64,000 bases of DNA, taken from the NCBI GenBank assembly GCA_947502975.1, contig CANNBV010000001.1:496001-560000 (forward strand), read 5' to 3'. Below, piece by piece: positions 9,815 through 18,062 of the stretch. The notes below the pieces were generated by a model. The model was not told the origin of the DNA, did not search any database, and was given only the letters and a program-made list of their open reading frames with translations. This stretch comes from an uncultured Flavobacteriaceae bacterium. Lineage in GTDB: Bacteria; Bacteroidota; Bacteroidia; Flavobacteriales; Flavobacteriaceae. How positions within the stretch are numbered: the stretch's first letter is position 1; each line of letters starts with the position of its first letter. A program made the position numbers and the translations under genes.

Positions 9815-11014
9815 ATGGGATTAGAAAAAGCTGTTTTAATTGGTATAGTAACTAAAGATCAAGACGAAGCAAAACTCAAAGAGTATTTAGACGAGCTGGA
9901 GTTCTTAACATTTACAGCCGGTGGGTATGCCGTAAAACGGTTTACTCAAAAAATGGATATGCCTAACCCTAAAACTTTTATTGGTTCTGGTAAAATGGAG
10001 GATGTTAGTGAGTTTATCAAAGAAAATGAGATTGATACTGCTATTTTTGATGATGAACTATCTGCAGCACAAGAGCGAAATATTAGTAAAATACTAGACG
10101 TGAAAGTTTTAGATAGAACCAATTTAATCCTCGATATTTTTGCCCAACGTGCACAAACCAGTTATGCCAGAACTCAAGTGGAGTTGGCGCAATGCGAGTA
10201 CCTATTACCCCGTTTAAGAGGTATGTGGACACACCTTGAACGCCAAAAAGGAGGAATTGGAATGCGTGGACCAGGTGAAACCGAGATAGAAACAGATAGA
10301 CGTATTGTGCGTGATAAAATAGCCCTATTAAAAAAACGCATAAAAACCATAGATAAGCAAATGGCAGTGCAGCGTGGTAATCGTGGGAAAATGGTGCGTG
10401 TGGCACTTGTAGGTTATACAAATGTTGGTAAGTCTACACTCATGAATGTCATCAGCAAAAGCGACGTATTTGCCGAAAATAAACTGTTTGCTACACTCGA
10501 TACCACAGTAAGAAAGGTAGTCATTCAAAATTTACCTTTTTTATTGAGTGATACCGTTGGGTTTATTAGAAAACTACCAACCCAATTGGTAGATAGTTTT
10601 AAAAGTACGCTAGACGAGGTTCGAGAAGCCGATTTATTATTGCATGTTGTAGATATTTCACATCCAAACTTTGAGGAACATATAGAATCTGTAAATAAAA
10701 TTTTAGGAGAAATAAAAAGTAGCGATAAACCGACGATCATGGTGTTTAATAAAATTGATGCGTATCAGCCAGAACCTATAGATGAAGACGACTTAGACAC
10801 TGAAAAAACAAAACGCCACTACACGCTAGAAGAGTGGAAAAGCACATGGATGAGCAAAATAGGCAATAACGCTTTATTTATTTCTGCCATCAATAAAAGC
10901 AATCTAGAAGATTTTAAAAAGCGTGTTTATGATGAGGTTCGCGAAATCCACGTTACGCGTTTCCCATACAATCATTTCCTGTATCCAGATTATAATTACG
11001 AGGATATGCAATAG
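9815..11014 (+). CDS. hflX: GTPase HflX
   Basis: A 399-residue ribosome-associated GTPase, implicated in splitting stalled or stressed ribosomes. The N-terminal nucleotide-binding domain and glycine-rich linker (ERQKGGIGMRGPGETEIETD, ~142-161) are diagnostic of HflX. The G domain has G1 GYTNVGKST (200-208), G3 DTVGFIRKLP and G4 NKID. The C-terminal tail (HVTRFPYNHFLYPDYNYEDMQ, written here in parts) is typical of flavobacterial HflX. The start gives normal family length. It is transcribed alone with its own promoter and is followed by a structured repeat element. Confidence 0.95.
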   Translation: MGLEKAVLIGIVTKDQDEAKLKEYLDELEFLTFTAGGYAVKRFTQKMDMPNPKTFIGSGKMEDVSEFIKENEIDTAIFDDELSAAQERNISKILDVKVLDRTNLILDIFAQRAQTSYARTQVELAQCEYLLPRLRGMWTHLERQKGGIGMRGPGETEIETDRRIVRDKIALLKKRIKTIDKQMAVQRGNRGKMVRVALVGYTNVGKSTLMNVISKSDVFAENKLFATLDTTVRKVVIQNLPFLLSDTVGFIRKLPTQLVDSFKSTLDEVREADLLLHVVDISHPNFEEHIESVNKILGEIKSSDKPTIMVFNKIDAYQPEPIDEDDLDTEKTKRHYTLEEWKSTWMSKIGNNALFISAINKSNLEDFKKRVYDEVREIHVTRFPYNHFLYPDYNYEDMQ

Positions 11015-11022
11015 AATAAGTT

Positions 11023-11147
11023 GGGCGTTCCCCGAGATGTTATTACCATAAATTTAGTGATACATACGTCCTCGGGTCGGGCTATCTGCTGCAAGTCCTC
11101 GCACCTCCTTCGTCGGGCTGTGGGCTTTCCACTACTATCCCTAACGC
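11023..11147 (+). repeat. GGGCGTT...CCCTAACGC structured intergenic element, copy 1
   Basis: Starts GGGCGTTCCCCGAG, contains TCGGGTCGGGCT and a central hairpin (CGCACCTCC..), and ends ATCCCTAACGC followed by AACTAACTGTTAGGATTTG. The copy at 62369-62488 has the same start, middle and end blocks in the same orientation with a divergent central hairpin. Both lie just after a plus-strand gene. I have the impression this motif is common between flavobacterial genes, but cannot verify that here. Confidence 0.75.
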
Positions 11148-11221
11148 AACTAACTGTTAGGATTTGTAATTTAACTTCTTTTTAAAAAAACACTAAAGAA
11201 ATTAAATGTTTCCACACCAAC

Positions 11222-12778
11222 TTAATGTTCTTTAATTTTTTGAAGGAAATCTACTAAGACAACAGATCTTTCAAGGTTCATCTTCTTTCGAATTCTGCTT
11301 CTACTAGTATTTATGCCTTCTACACCTATTCCCATGATTTGCGACATGTCTTTACTAGAAAAACCTAGTTTAACAAAGGCACATATTTTTAAATCTGTTT
11401 TTGTGAGTAATGGAAATTCATTTTTTAAGACTTTAAAAAAACTATGATTTAAGGCCGTAAAATGCATATCAAACTCTTGCCACTTTTTAGATCTATCTAT
11501 TTTTAAAGATCTAATGATTTTTTTAATGATAGGTGTATTAGCTTCTTTAAATTCAATTTTGTTGAGTTGCTCTTTAATATCTTCCTGTAAATTTTCTCTC
11601 TCCATGAGTTGAAGAGCGGACGAAAGTAATTCCTTGTTTTTTAATTCTAATTCTTTTTTTTGCCTTATGTGCTCAGCTCTTTTTTCATCTTCTAAAAACT
11701 CTTTTTCTATTTTTTGCTTTTTAACTTTCCTAAAAAAGTAAATTAAAATCCCAATAATTAAAAGTACCAAGCTACTTATATACATCACAGATTTTAAAAA
11801 CCAAACATCTTTTTTACTTTTAAGAATTATAAGCTCTTGTTCTGCAATTTGTTTTGCATTTTTGTCTCTTATTTCAAATAATACTTTATTCTGTATACTT
11901 CTACTACCAAACAAACTATCATTCATGGATTTTGATTCTAAAAGATAACTATACGCTTTTTTAAGCATCTCTCTTTTGTGGTACAACTCTGCTAAATGTT
12001 CTAAAAGTTCTACTTTAATATCTACATGTATTTTTTGCGAATTGATTTGTTGCAAACTTTTTTCATAATACAGTATTGCATTCTCGTAGTTTTTCGTTTT
12101 AAAAAAAAGATTTCCAAGACTTCTGTTTAGTAAACAATTAATATGATCATTGGGGTCTGTGATTTTTTCTTTTATATCTAATAGAATAGATTTAGCTTGT
12201 TCAAACTTATACATTAAAATGTAGCAATCTGCAAGTCCTAATTGGGTATATAAAAAGCTTAAACTGTTTTCAAGACCGTTTTGCTTTATATAATTAATAC
12301 TCTTTATTAAAATCTCTTCAGCTTTAATTAAATTATTATTCCCTCTAGACTCTAACCAACTATGCATAGAGTTTAATTTATTGTTAAGTTGAATTTTATC
12401 TTGATGCTCATTAATGTCTTTAACAATAGATTCATAATTCGAATGAAAAACTGTATTTGCTTTTTCTATTTGTTCAAAAATTAAATACAATCCCAATTGT
12501 TGATACAATAATTCTACTCTATAATTTATAAATTCTTGTTGCTTTATTTTGGGATTAATATTTTTAATCAAATCATAGGCCTTTTGATATTGACCTAATC
12601 CCATATAGCGTTTTATATCTAAAATTTTAGAATGAAATTCTTCTTTTAAATCTTTATGAGAATCATTAATAACCTCTTTTGCTATTATTTTTTGTTGTCC
12701 TATAATTGAATATTGGAAAGAATTAAAAAACAAAAAAAGTGATATTAGAATTCTAATATGCTTATATCTAATATTCAT
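11222..12778 (-). CDS. TPR sensor with transmembrane segment and LuxR-type DNA-binding C-terminus
   Basis: A 518-residue membrane regulator of a type frequent in Bacteroidota. It has an N-terminal signal (to about IIGQQ) and periplasmic TPR-like helices (~45-300, e.g. YTQLGLADCYILMYKFEQAK and LFFKTKNYENAILYYEKSLQ). One transmembrane helix lies near 325-347 (ISSLVLLIIGILIYFF), then a Lys/Glu-rich coiled coil. The C-terminal helix-turn-helix reads LTKTDLKICAFVKLGFSSKD..MGIGVEGINTSRSRIRKKM. It probably transduces a periplasmic signal directly to DNA. It is divergent from the SGNH hydrolase gene across a 179-bp AT-rich region with repeated motifs, making that gene a candidate target. Confidence 0.82.
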   Translation of the reverse strand: MNIRYKHIRILISLFLFFNSFQYSIIGQQKIIAKEVINDSHKDLKEEFHSKILDIKRYMGLGQYQKAYDLIKNINPKIKQQEFINYRVELLYQQLGLYLIFEQIEKANTVFHSNYESIVKDINEHQDKIQLNNKLNSMHSWLESRGNNNLIKAEEILIKSINYIKQNGLENSLSFLYTQLGLADCYILMYKFEQAKSILLDIKEKITDPNDHINCLLNRSLGNLFFKTKNYENAILYYEKSLQQINSQKIHVDIKVELLEHLAELYHKREMLKKAYSYLLESKSMNDSLFGSRSIQNKVLFEIRDKNAKQIAEQELIILKSKKDVWFLKSVMYISSLVLLIIGILIYFFRKVKKQKIEKEFLEDEKRAEHIRQKKELELKNKELLSSALQLMERENLQEDIKEQLNKIEFKEANTPIIKKIIRSLKIDRSKKWQEFDMHFTALNHSFFKVLKNEFPLLTKTDLKICAFVKLGFSSKDMSQIMGIGVEGINTSRSRIRKKMNLERSVVLVDFLQKIKEH

Positions 12779-12782
12779 GATG

Positions 12783-12904
12783 TAATATTTAAAATATTAT
12801 AATTGTATGTAAATCAATAATATATAATATTTAAAATTATAAAATATTATATGGTAATAATGAAAAATCTATAATTGCTTAGTTAATACTAATATTTAAA
12901 ATTA
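12783..12904. promoter_or_regulatory. Three direct repeats of TAATATTTAAAATTA-like sequence in a divergent promoter region
   Basis: TAATATTTAAAATAT at 12783, TAATATTTAAAATTA at 12825 and TAATATTTAAAATTA at 12890, all on the plus strand, between the regulator and the SGNH hydrolase. They could be binding sites for the adjacent LuxR-type regulator, but the region is extremely AT-rich, so chance similarity is possible. Confidence 0.4.
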
Positions 12905-12921
12905 GAGTTCTTTGCTATATT

Positions 12922-12956
12922 TTATCAAATTTACAATCAATTATATAATTTGATAA
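12922..12956 (+). promoter_or_regulatory. Perfect 10-bp inverted repeat abutting the SGNH hydrolase start
   Basis: TTATCAAATT (12922-12931) and AATTTGATAA (12947-12956) are exact reverse complements separated by 15 nt, ending one base before the ATG at 12958. It could be an operator or an mRNA hairpin covering the start codon. Confidence 0.5.
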
Positions 12957-12957
12957 C

Positions 12958-14277
12958 ATGAAACATAATATAAAAGCCAATATTAAAAATTACTTTTTTT
13001 TGTCCCTCATACTAGCTTTTTTAGTTTGCTGTTCTGATACTAAAGAACCCGAGCCTGCAGCCGAAGAAGAAATGGAAGAAGTCGAAGAAGAGGAAGAGGA
13101 GGAGGAAGAAACTACAGATACTGATGATAGAGCAAATAGAACTTTTGATCTTAACCCTGAAATTCCTGAAGAGTTTAGAGAACGTAACGGTCTTCCTAAC
13201 TTTTTTTCTAAAGTAAAAACTGGTCAGAATGTTACTGTTGCTTATTTAGGTGGAAGTATTACCAATCAAAATGGATGGAGACCTTTAACTTTTAATTGGA
13301 TTAAAGAACAGTATCCAACAGCCACATTAACTGAAGTTGAAGCTGCTATTGCAGGAACAGGTGTAGATTTTGCTGCTAGTAGAGCGAAAGTTGATCTTTT
13401 AGATCATAATCCAGATTTAGTCTTTGTTGAATTTAGAGTTAACGGTGGTGTTGCTGATATTGCCAGATCAATAGAAGGCTTAGTTAGACAAATAAGAGCT
13501 AATAACCCTGAAACAGATATTTGTTTTGTATATACAATAGGAGAATGGATGTTAGATGCTCTACAAAATGGGAGGCAATATTGGATTGGTCAGGTCATGG
13601 AAGAAGTTGCCAATAGATATGGAATCCCATCTATAGACTTTGGCGTAGAAGTTGTTAAATTACTTAAAGAGGATAAACTAACTTTTAAAGCTCCAGCTCC
13701 TGAGAGTGGAAAATTATATTTTTCCAGAGATGGAGTTCATCCCCAGAAAGATGGTTATGAGCTTTATGCTAATACAGTGATTAAGTCATTTTTAGCTATG
13801 GAAAATAATGATAAACCTCTAATTCATGCTATGCCTACTCCAATTAAAACGAATCATTTTCAAAACGCATCTTTAATTCCAATTACAGAAGCTAGTAGTA
13901 ATACTAACTGGAGTGCAGTTGATATTAATACAGATCCTATTTACAAAAGTGATCAAGACAGAACTAATGAGATGCTAAGAGGTGCTTTAAAAACAGATAA
14001 AGTAGGAGAAACACTAACAATAAATTGGGAAGGTGTTTTAATAGGATTTACTACGATACCATTAGATACAGGAATGGAAGTGGAAATAAGCACAGATGGA
14101 AGTGCTCCAAATAAAATAACACTTAATGACGGAGAGGGCACTGTAAAATATGCACAATTTTTTTACGCTCCTGAAATTTCTCCAGGCTCACATACAACTA
14201 CATTAAAAGTTACCAATTTGCCTGAAAACACATCTTTTTATTGTGGACAATTTATCATTTTTGATTTACCTGATTAA
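12958..14277 (+). CDS. SGNH/GDSL-family hydrolase lipoprotein with acidic linker
   Basis: A 439-residue lipoprotein. The signal ends in lipobox ILAFLVCC (Cys24/25), then comes a very acidic low-complexity tether (about residues 35-55, almost all Glu). The SGNH domain has block I VAYLGGSITN (nucleophile Ser100) and block V DGVHP (Asp258, His261). The block III position reads VEFRVNGG (Asn162) instead of the common VND. Residues ~285-439 look like a C-terminal beta-sandwich. It is probably a surface-tethered esterase or deacetylase acting on acylated polysaccharide. The divergent TPR/LuxR regulator may control it. Confidence 0.8.
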   Translation: MKHNIKANIKNYFFLSLILAFLVCCSDTKEPEPAAEEEMEEVEEEEEEEEETTDTDDRANRTFDLNPEIPEEFRERNGLPNFFSKVKTGQNVTVAYLGGSITNQNGWRPLTFNWIKEQYPTATLTEVEAAIAGTGVDFAASRAKVDLLDHNPDLVFVEFRVNGGVADIARSIEGLVRQIRANNPETDICFVYTIGEWMLDALQNGRQYWIGQVMEEVANRYGIPSIDFGVEVVKLLKEDKLTFKAPAPESGKLYFSRDGVHPQKDGYELYANTVIKSFLAMENNDKPLIHAMPTPIKTNHFQNASLIPITEASSNTNWSAVDINTDPIYKSDQDRTNEMLRGALKTDKVGETLTINWEGVLIGFTTIPLDTGMEVEISTDGSAPNKITLNDGEGTVKYAQFFYAPEISPGSHTTTLKVTNLPENTSFYCGQFIIFDLPD

Positions 14278-14382
14278 TGTGTTACAATGCGTAATTTTTG
14301 TTTCGTCTTAATGAACGCTATCGATGGTTAAACTAAGTCTGAGGAATTTTTATGAAAAGTCCACTACTATAAAAGCAATAAT

Positions 14383-14421
14383 AAAAAAAGTGCGCTTCCC
14401 AGAGGGAAGCGCACTTTTTTT
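14383..14421. terminator. Bidirectional rho-independent terminator
   Basis: A perfect 18-bp stem, AAAAAAAGTGCGCTTCCC / GGGAAGCGCACTTTTTTT, with loop AGA, lies between the convergent SGNH hydrolase and DUF3078 genes. The A and T tracts make it functional in both directions. Confidence 0.92.
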
Positions 14422-14448
14422 ATAAAACTCACTATTAGTTAAGTTTAA

Positions 14449-15375
14449 TTAAAATTTATAACTTAAACCAAAGGTATAGTAGCTTTGTAAATCGTTATCA
14501 ACTGTATCAAAAGTCTCACCGGTATTACCCAAAGTATTGACCGAGTAGTTTAAAGCCTCTTGTTTGTTGCTTCTTAAACCAAAATCAAAACCAACACCAA
14601 TCATTTTCCAAAGTGTGTAGCTAAAAGAGTTAGTCCATGTCCAGTTAGATAAGTCACCGGACTTATAACTTTGAAATGCAGATAAGTTTGTTTTAAAAGC
14701 GATAGCACCAATCTGTCTTGTGTAATCTGCAACAATTTTTGCACCGAGCGACGAATCAAAAATAGTATCATCATCAGCAAATACAAAGTTGTAGTTTAAT
14801 GGGTGTATCACTACAATTAAATTTGTAATTGGCGTCCATGTAGCACCAATACCAACATCTAAATATCCTGGGTCGTTAAAGTTATTTAGAATCGTAGTTC
14901 TATATTCCATTAAACCAGAAGCAGCAAGTGTTTTACTTAAATTTCTACCATATAATGAAGATAGGTTAAACACATCGGTAGTAGGCTCAAAACTATCACT
15001 ATCAGTGTCTATATCTTTATTATCTAGTTTTGTCCAGTTTAAATTAGTAGTTAAGGCATTTCTCCAGAAAAACTTTTCTTGGATTAAATTAGCAAAACCA
15101 TTAACTGTAAATCCAATGCTTCCCGAAGCGTTGTTTGGCGCACCTTGTGCATACCAATTATTGAAGTTAGATAGGCTACCACCAATAGTACCAAAGGCAC
15201 CAGTTCTCCAACCAGGAAGGGCGTCAATTTTTGCTTGTAAAGCATTTGCCTCTGCTTGGGCTGCATCAGCTTCGGCTTGTTTTTCAGCTTTTTGGGTTTC
15301 TAATTCTTCTTTTGTTTGAGCACTAATTAGAGAAACGCTTAAACATAATAATGCGAAAAAGAGTAGTTTTTTCAT
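14449..15375 (-). CDS. DUF3078 outer-membrane protein with N-terminal coiled coil
   Basis: A 308-residue secreted protein. The signal peptide MKKLLFFALLCLSVSLISAQ is followed by an Ala/Glu-rich coiled coil (~21-53). Then comes a DUF3078-type barrel domain starting GWRTGAFGTIGGSLSNFNNW, with repeated beta-strand patterns (FFWRNALTTNLNWTKLDN..) and the terminal strand YYTFGLSYKF. DUF3078 proteins are predicted small outer-membrane barrels of unknown role. The gene is preceded by a -7 promoter element and ends at a strong bidirectional terminator, so it is probably transcribed alone. Confidence 0.85.
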   Translation of the reverse strand: MKKLLFFALLCLSVSLISAQTKEELETQKAEKQAEADAAQAEANALQAKIDALPGWRTGAFGTIGGSLSNFNNWYAQGAPNNASGSIGFTVNGFANLIQEKFFWRNALTTNLNWTKLDNKDIDTDSDSFEPTTDVFNLSSLYGRNLSKTLAASGLMEYRTTILNNFNDPGYLDVGIGATWTPITNLIVVIHPLNYNFVFADDDTIFDSSLGAKIVADYTRQIGAIAFKTNLSAFQSYKSGDLSNWTWTNSFSYTLWKMIGVGFDFGLRSNKQEALNYSVNTLGNTGETFDTVDNDLQSYYTFGLSYKF

Positions 15376-15398
15376 TGTAATTAGTTTTTAAATGTGGG

Positions 15399-15406
15399 CA
15401 AATATA
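15399..15406 (-). promoter_or_regulatory. -7 promoter element for the DUF3078 gene
   Basis: TATATTTG on the minus strand (CAAATATA on plus), 24 bp before the ATG at 15375, matches TAnnTTTG. The expected -33 TTTG is not well placed. Confidence 0.5.
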
Positions 15407-15544
15407 TATCAAATTTAAACAAATGTTAAGAAGATTCTATCTAAATAAAGACCATTTGAGGGACTCTATTTTCTTAGGAAAATTTAACACGCTTAAACAT
15501 TTATGATTTTGACCCTTCTAAGATTTGAAGGTCACAATAAGGGT

Positions 15545-16051
15545 TTATTTCTTTTTATAAAGCGGAACGGAAGAACACGCTTCTCCATACATAATAGACC
15601 TCGCCACAGTTTTTAACTTAGTGCTTAGCATAATATATGCATTTTGAGGCACAGGTTTGTTAGAGCAGCCTTTTATAATTATAGGTTTGCCTTCATATTC
15701 AGAAATATCAAGATGATTGATAACATCTTGGTATATAGATGTTTCTAATTGCTCTAAATCACCAATAATTATTTTTTTGGCAAAAGGCTCTAAGCTAATG
15801 CTGAGTAGCATATATGCCCAACCAGGAATTATAGCATCTGTACTGCAAGTAAGCGCAACATATTGATTTTTATAGATACTCCAATCAAATTCGGAAACCT
15901 GTTGTCTAAAGTCTTTTTCCCGAAGTACAAAACCTTCAAATAACCAATCTTTAATATCAAATACCACACGTTGGCCTTCTGGATACAAATCCTCAAGGTC
16001 AATAGTGACTAATTTACTATTTGCTACGCGATTTATGATTTCGTCTTGCAT
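15545..16051 (-). CDS. DUF2480 family protein
   Basis: A 168-residue cytosolic protein with the DUF2480 pattern: NRVANSKLVTIDLEDLYPEG, then GFVLREKDFRQQVSEFDWS, CSTDAIIPGWAYMLLS, IKGCSNKPVPQNAYIMLSTK and SIMYGEACSSVPLYKKK at the C-terminus. DUF2480 genes are regularly found at the downstream end of Bacteroidota SUF operons, as here after the DUF59 gene. The conserved Cys residues (CST, GCS, ACSS) hint at a metal or Fe-S-related role, but this is inference. Confidence 0.85.
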   Translation of the reverse strand: MQDEIINRVANSKLVTIDLEDLYPEGQRVVFDIKDWLFEGFVLREKDFRQQVSEFDWSIYKNQYVALTCSTDAIIPGWAYMLLSISLEPFAKKIIIGDLEQLETSIYQDVINHLDISEYEGKPIIIKGCSNKPVPQNAYIMLSTKLKTVARSIMYGEACSSVPLYKKK

Positions 16052-16129
16052 AAATAAGGTTTCAAGTTTACAGTTTTATGTTCAAAGTTTTTGCAAACTG
16101 AAAACTGCCACTGTTTGCTGGTAACTGAA

Positions 16130-16453
16130 TTAGAGCATCCCTAACTCCAGTTTAGCCTCTTCGCTCATTAATTCTTGAGTCCAAGGCGGATCAAAAGTTA
16201 TTTCAACCTCTGCATCGTTAACAGCGTTTAAAGACTTTACTTTTTCCTCTACTTCTAAGGGCAATGTTTCTGCCACAGGGCAGTTGGGTGTTGTTAAGGT
16301 CATTAGTATTTTTACATCGCAATCTTCGTTGACAAAAACATCATAAATTAACCCTAATTCGTAAATGTCTACTGGGATTTCTGGATCGTAAATCGTTTTT
16401 AAAACGTTTACTATTTTTTCACCTAATTCGGCTGTATCTATGGTCTCACTCAT
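16130..16453 (-). CDS. SUF system DUF59 (MIP18/PaaD-like) assembly factor
   Basis: A 107-residue DUF59 protein: VLKTIYDPEIPVDIYELGLI, LMTLTTPNCPVAETLPLEVE (with the conserved TxPxCP motif) and EITFDPPWTQELMSEEAKLE at the C-terminus. Such proteins (often named SufT) help mature or deliver Fe-S clusters. It lies in the SUF cluster downstream of sufE and upstream of DUF2480, all on the minus strand. It has normal family length and all expected motifs. Confidence 0.9.
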   Translation of the reverse strand: MSETIDTAELGEKIVNVLKTIYDPEIPVDIYELGLIYDVFVNEDCDVKILMTLTTPNCPVAETLPLEVEEKVKSLNAVNDAEVEITFDPPWTQELMSEEAKLELGML

Positions 16454-16468
16454 AATAATTATAATTTT

Positions 16469-16493
16469 GTCATTCCCACGAAGGTGGGAATCT
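16469..16493. repeat. Short hairpin repeat GTCATTCCCACGAAGGTGGG-type
   Basis: A near-perfect palindrome, ATTCCCACG / AAGGTGGGAAT, preceded by GTC and followed by CT, between sufE and the DUF59 gene. It resembles the widespread ATTCCC-type dispersed hairpin repeats of bacteria and shares the GTCA opening with the other repeats in this window. Confidence 0.7.
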
Positions 16494-16556
16494 GTTTAAA
16501 CTTTTATTTGTCGAGTTGTTTAATCGATTTAACGATTACACTATTAAACAAATACA

Positions 16557-16979
16557 CTAATTAAGCTGTGTTTGGTATGCGATAGCATACATTTTAAGCT
16601 GCTTCACCATACTCACTAATCCATTAGCTCTAGTTGGTGATAAATGTTCTTTTAATCCGATTTTATCAATAAAAGAGGTGTCTGCATCAATAATATCTTT
16701 TGGGTGCTGATGTGAAAACACTCTTATTAAAATAGCAATAATACCTTTGGTAATTATAGCATCACTATCGGCAGTAAAAGCTACTTTGTCATCATCCATC
16801 TCAGCATGCACCCAAACTTTACTTTGGCAGCCTTTAATGATATTATTATCGGTTTTGTATTGGTCGTTAATTAAAGGCAAATCTTTCCCTAAATCAATCA
16901 TATATTGGTAACGTTCTTCCCAATCTTCAAACATTGAGAATTCGTCTATAATTTCGTTTTGAATATCTTCAATACTCAT
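16557..16979 (-). CDS. sufE: Cysteine desulfuration protein SufE
   Basis: A 140-residue SufE. It accepts persulfide sulfur from SufS and passes it to SufBCD. The acceptor loop NNIIKGCQSKVW contains the active Cys51. The FEDWEERYQYMIDLGKDLP segment and the C-terminal LSPTRANGLVSMVKQLK are typical. It is downstream of sufS with only the META-domain gene and repeats in between. Normal length. Confidence 0.95.
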   Translation of the reverse strand: MSIEDIQNEIIDEFSMFEDWEERYQYMIDLGKDLPLINDQYKTDNNIIKGCQSKVWVHAEMDDDKVAFTADSDAIITKGIIAILIRVFSHQHPKDIIDADTSFIDKIGLKEHLSPTRANGLVSMVKQLKMYAIAYQTQLN

Positions 16980-16997
16980 ATATTAAATTTTCCTTAA

Positions 16998-17069
16998 GTC
17001 ACCTCGAGCGCAGTCGAGAGGTCATTAAATATAATCTTTTAAAAAGGTTTCGACTGCGCTCAACCTGAC
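16998..17069. repeat. GTCA...TGAC-type inverted repeat
   Basis: GTCACCTCGAGCGCAGTCGA at 16998 and TCGACTGCGCTCAACCTGAC ending 17069 are inverse arms around an AT-rich spacer, in the gap between the META gene and sufE. Same family as 3265-3366 (shared GACTGCGCTCAA block). Confidence 0.8.
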
Positions 17070-17107
17070 AATTATAATTTTATACAAAAATACAACAAGA
17101 AATGTTG

Positions 17108-17902
17108 CTATTCAATGTTTTCAGCCATTGATAGCATTTCTTTAACTAATGCAACAATTTCCTTTGGAGGATTACCATGATCAAAAGGAACTGACTCATA
17201 AGTTGTGCCATTTAATGTTATTTTAAGATGGGCAAGAGCTGCTCCATCAAACTGGAACTTTTTGCTTGGGGCTTCTAAATTTGAAATGTTTTCAATTTCT
17301 AAATCATCACATAGTCTGATTAAACTTTTCCATAACTCTGTATCACAAGGTTTTTGTAAAGATTTTTTATTCCTTTTTTTTGAGAAAAATATAGTATCCT
17401 TATTAATTTCAATACGTTTATAACTACCTCTAGATGAAGCCGTGTACTCAAAGCTCGTAATATTATCTTCGATAACTTTGGTAGCAATTAGTAACGATTT
17501 CTTTTTTTTAAAAAGTGTAAAACCATTTTTAGAAAAGAATACTTTATCAGCTTTTCCGAACGCCTTTATAAGCTCAGTTTCTATAGCGTTTTTATCCTCA
17601 GAACATAGCATTTTGGTTGTTCCCAGCGGACTAAATTTCAACGTATTTTCATTTAAGGTATAGGAACCAAAAAAACGATTGCAACCCGAAAACCCAGAAA
17701 TCTTTTTAACGCTATCATCGAACGTTACATTAAGTCCAAATGAAGACACATCCTTTAGATTAAGTCTGTTAATATTGTATGTACCGTTGAGTTCTTTAAA
17801 AATTGTAGTGTCGTTTTGCATATGTTGCATAATTTGATAGTCTGTTGGTCCCCAACAGCAGCGTAATACTATCATGCTAAAACAAAGTAGCATTGTTTTC
17901 AT
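17108..17902 (-). CDS. META (HslJ-like) domain protein inside the suf region
   Basis: A 264-residue protein starting MKTMLLCFSMIVLRCCWG, a hydrophobic stretch ending in Cys that could be a lipoprotein or Sec signal. Residues ~35-140 match the META domain (LNGTYNINRLN..GCNRFFGSYTLNENTLKFSPLGTTKMLC..ETELIKAF). Residues ~150-260 form a second beta-rich domain (FEYTASSRGSYKRIEI..DTELWKSLIRLCDDL..GAALAHLKITLNGTTYESVPFD). META proteins are envelope-stress related in some bacteria; no role in Fe-S assembly is known. It is flanked by repeat elements on both sides, consistent with insertion into the suf cluster. Confidence 0.75.
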   Translation of the reverse strand: MKTMLLCFSMIVLRCCWGPTDYQIMQHMQNDTTIFKELNGTYNINRLNLKDVSSFGLNVTFDDSVKKISGFSGCNRFFGSYTLNENTLKFSPLGTTKMLCSEDKNAIETELIKAFGKADKVFFSKNGFTLFKKKKSLLIATKVIEDNITSFEYTASSRGSYKRIEINKDTIFFSKKRNKKSLQKPCDTELWKSLIRLCDDLEIENISNLEAPSKKFQFDGAALAHLKITLNGTTYESVPFDHGNPPKEIVALVKEMLSMAENIE

Positions 17903-17973
17903 GTTGTTTTGATTTACATTTGAATATACAAAAAGGACGCCAAACTATAAACTATTTTGGTTTAGAAGCCTTT

Positions 17974-18054
17974 GTCATGTCGAAGGAGCGAAGAATGAGT
18001 GATGAGACATCTCAGAATTATAAGGTTCCTCCTCGTTACCTCGTTCGGAATGAC
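17974..18054. repeat. GTCA...TGAC-ended intergenic element
   Basis: Begins GTCATGTCGAAGGAGCGAAG and ends CTCGTTCGGAATGAC, with internal GAGTGATGAGACATCTCA, which can pair locally (GAGATGTC-type). It lies between sufS and the META-domain gene. Same end signature as the other GTCA...TGAC elements, but a different core. Confidence 0.65.
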
Positions 18055-18062
18055 ATTTAGCT

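Noticed and set aside
10083-10421. Minus-strand open frame inside hflX
   Set aside because: Shadow of a highly conserved gene; no start context or family features.
12783-12960. Origin of replication (AT-rich region with direct repeats)
   Set aside because: No DnaA-box cluster (TTATCCACA-like) and no dnaA/dnaN neighbours; explained better as a divergent promoter region.
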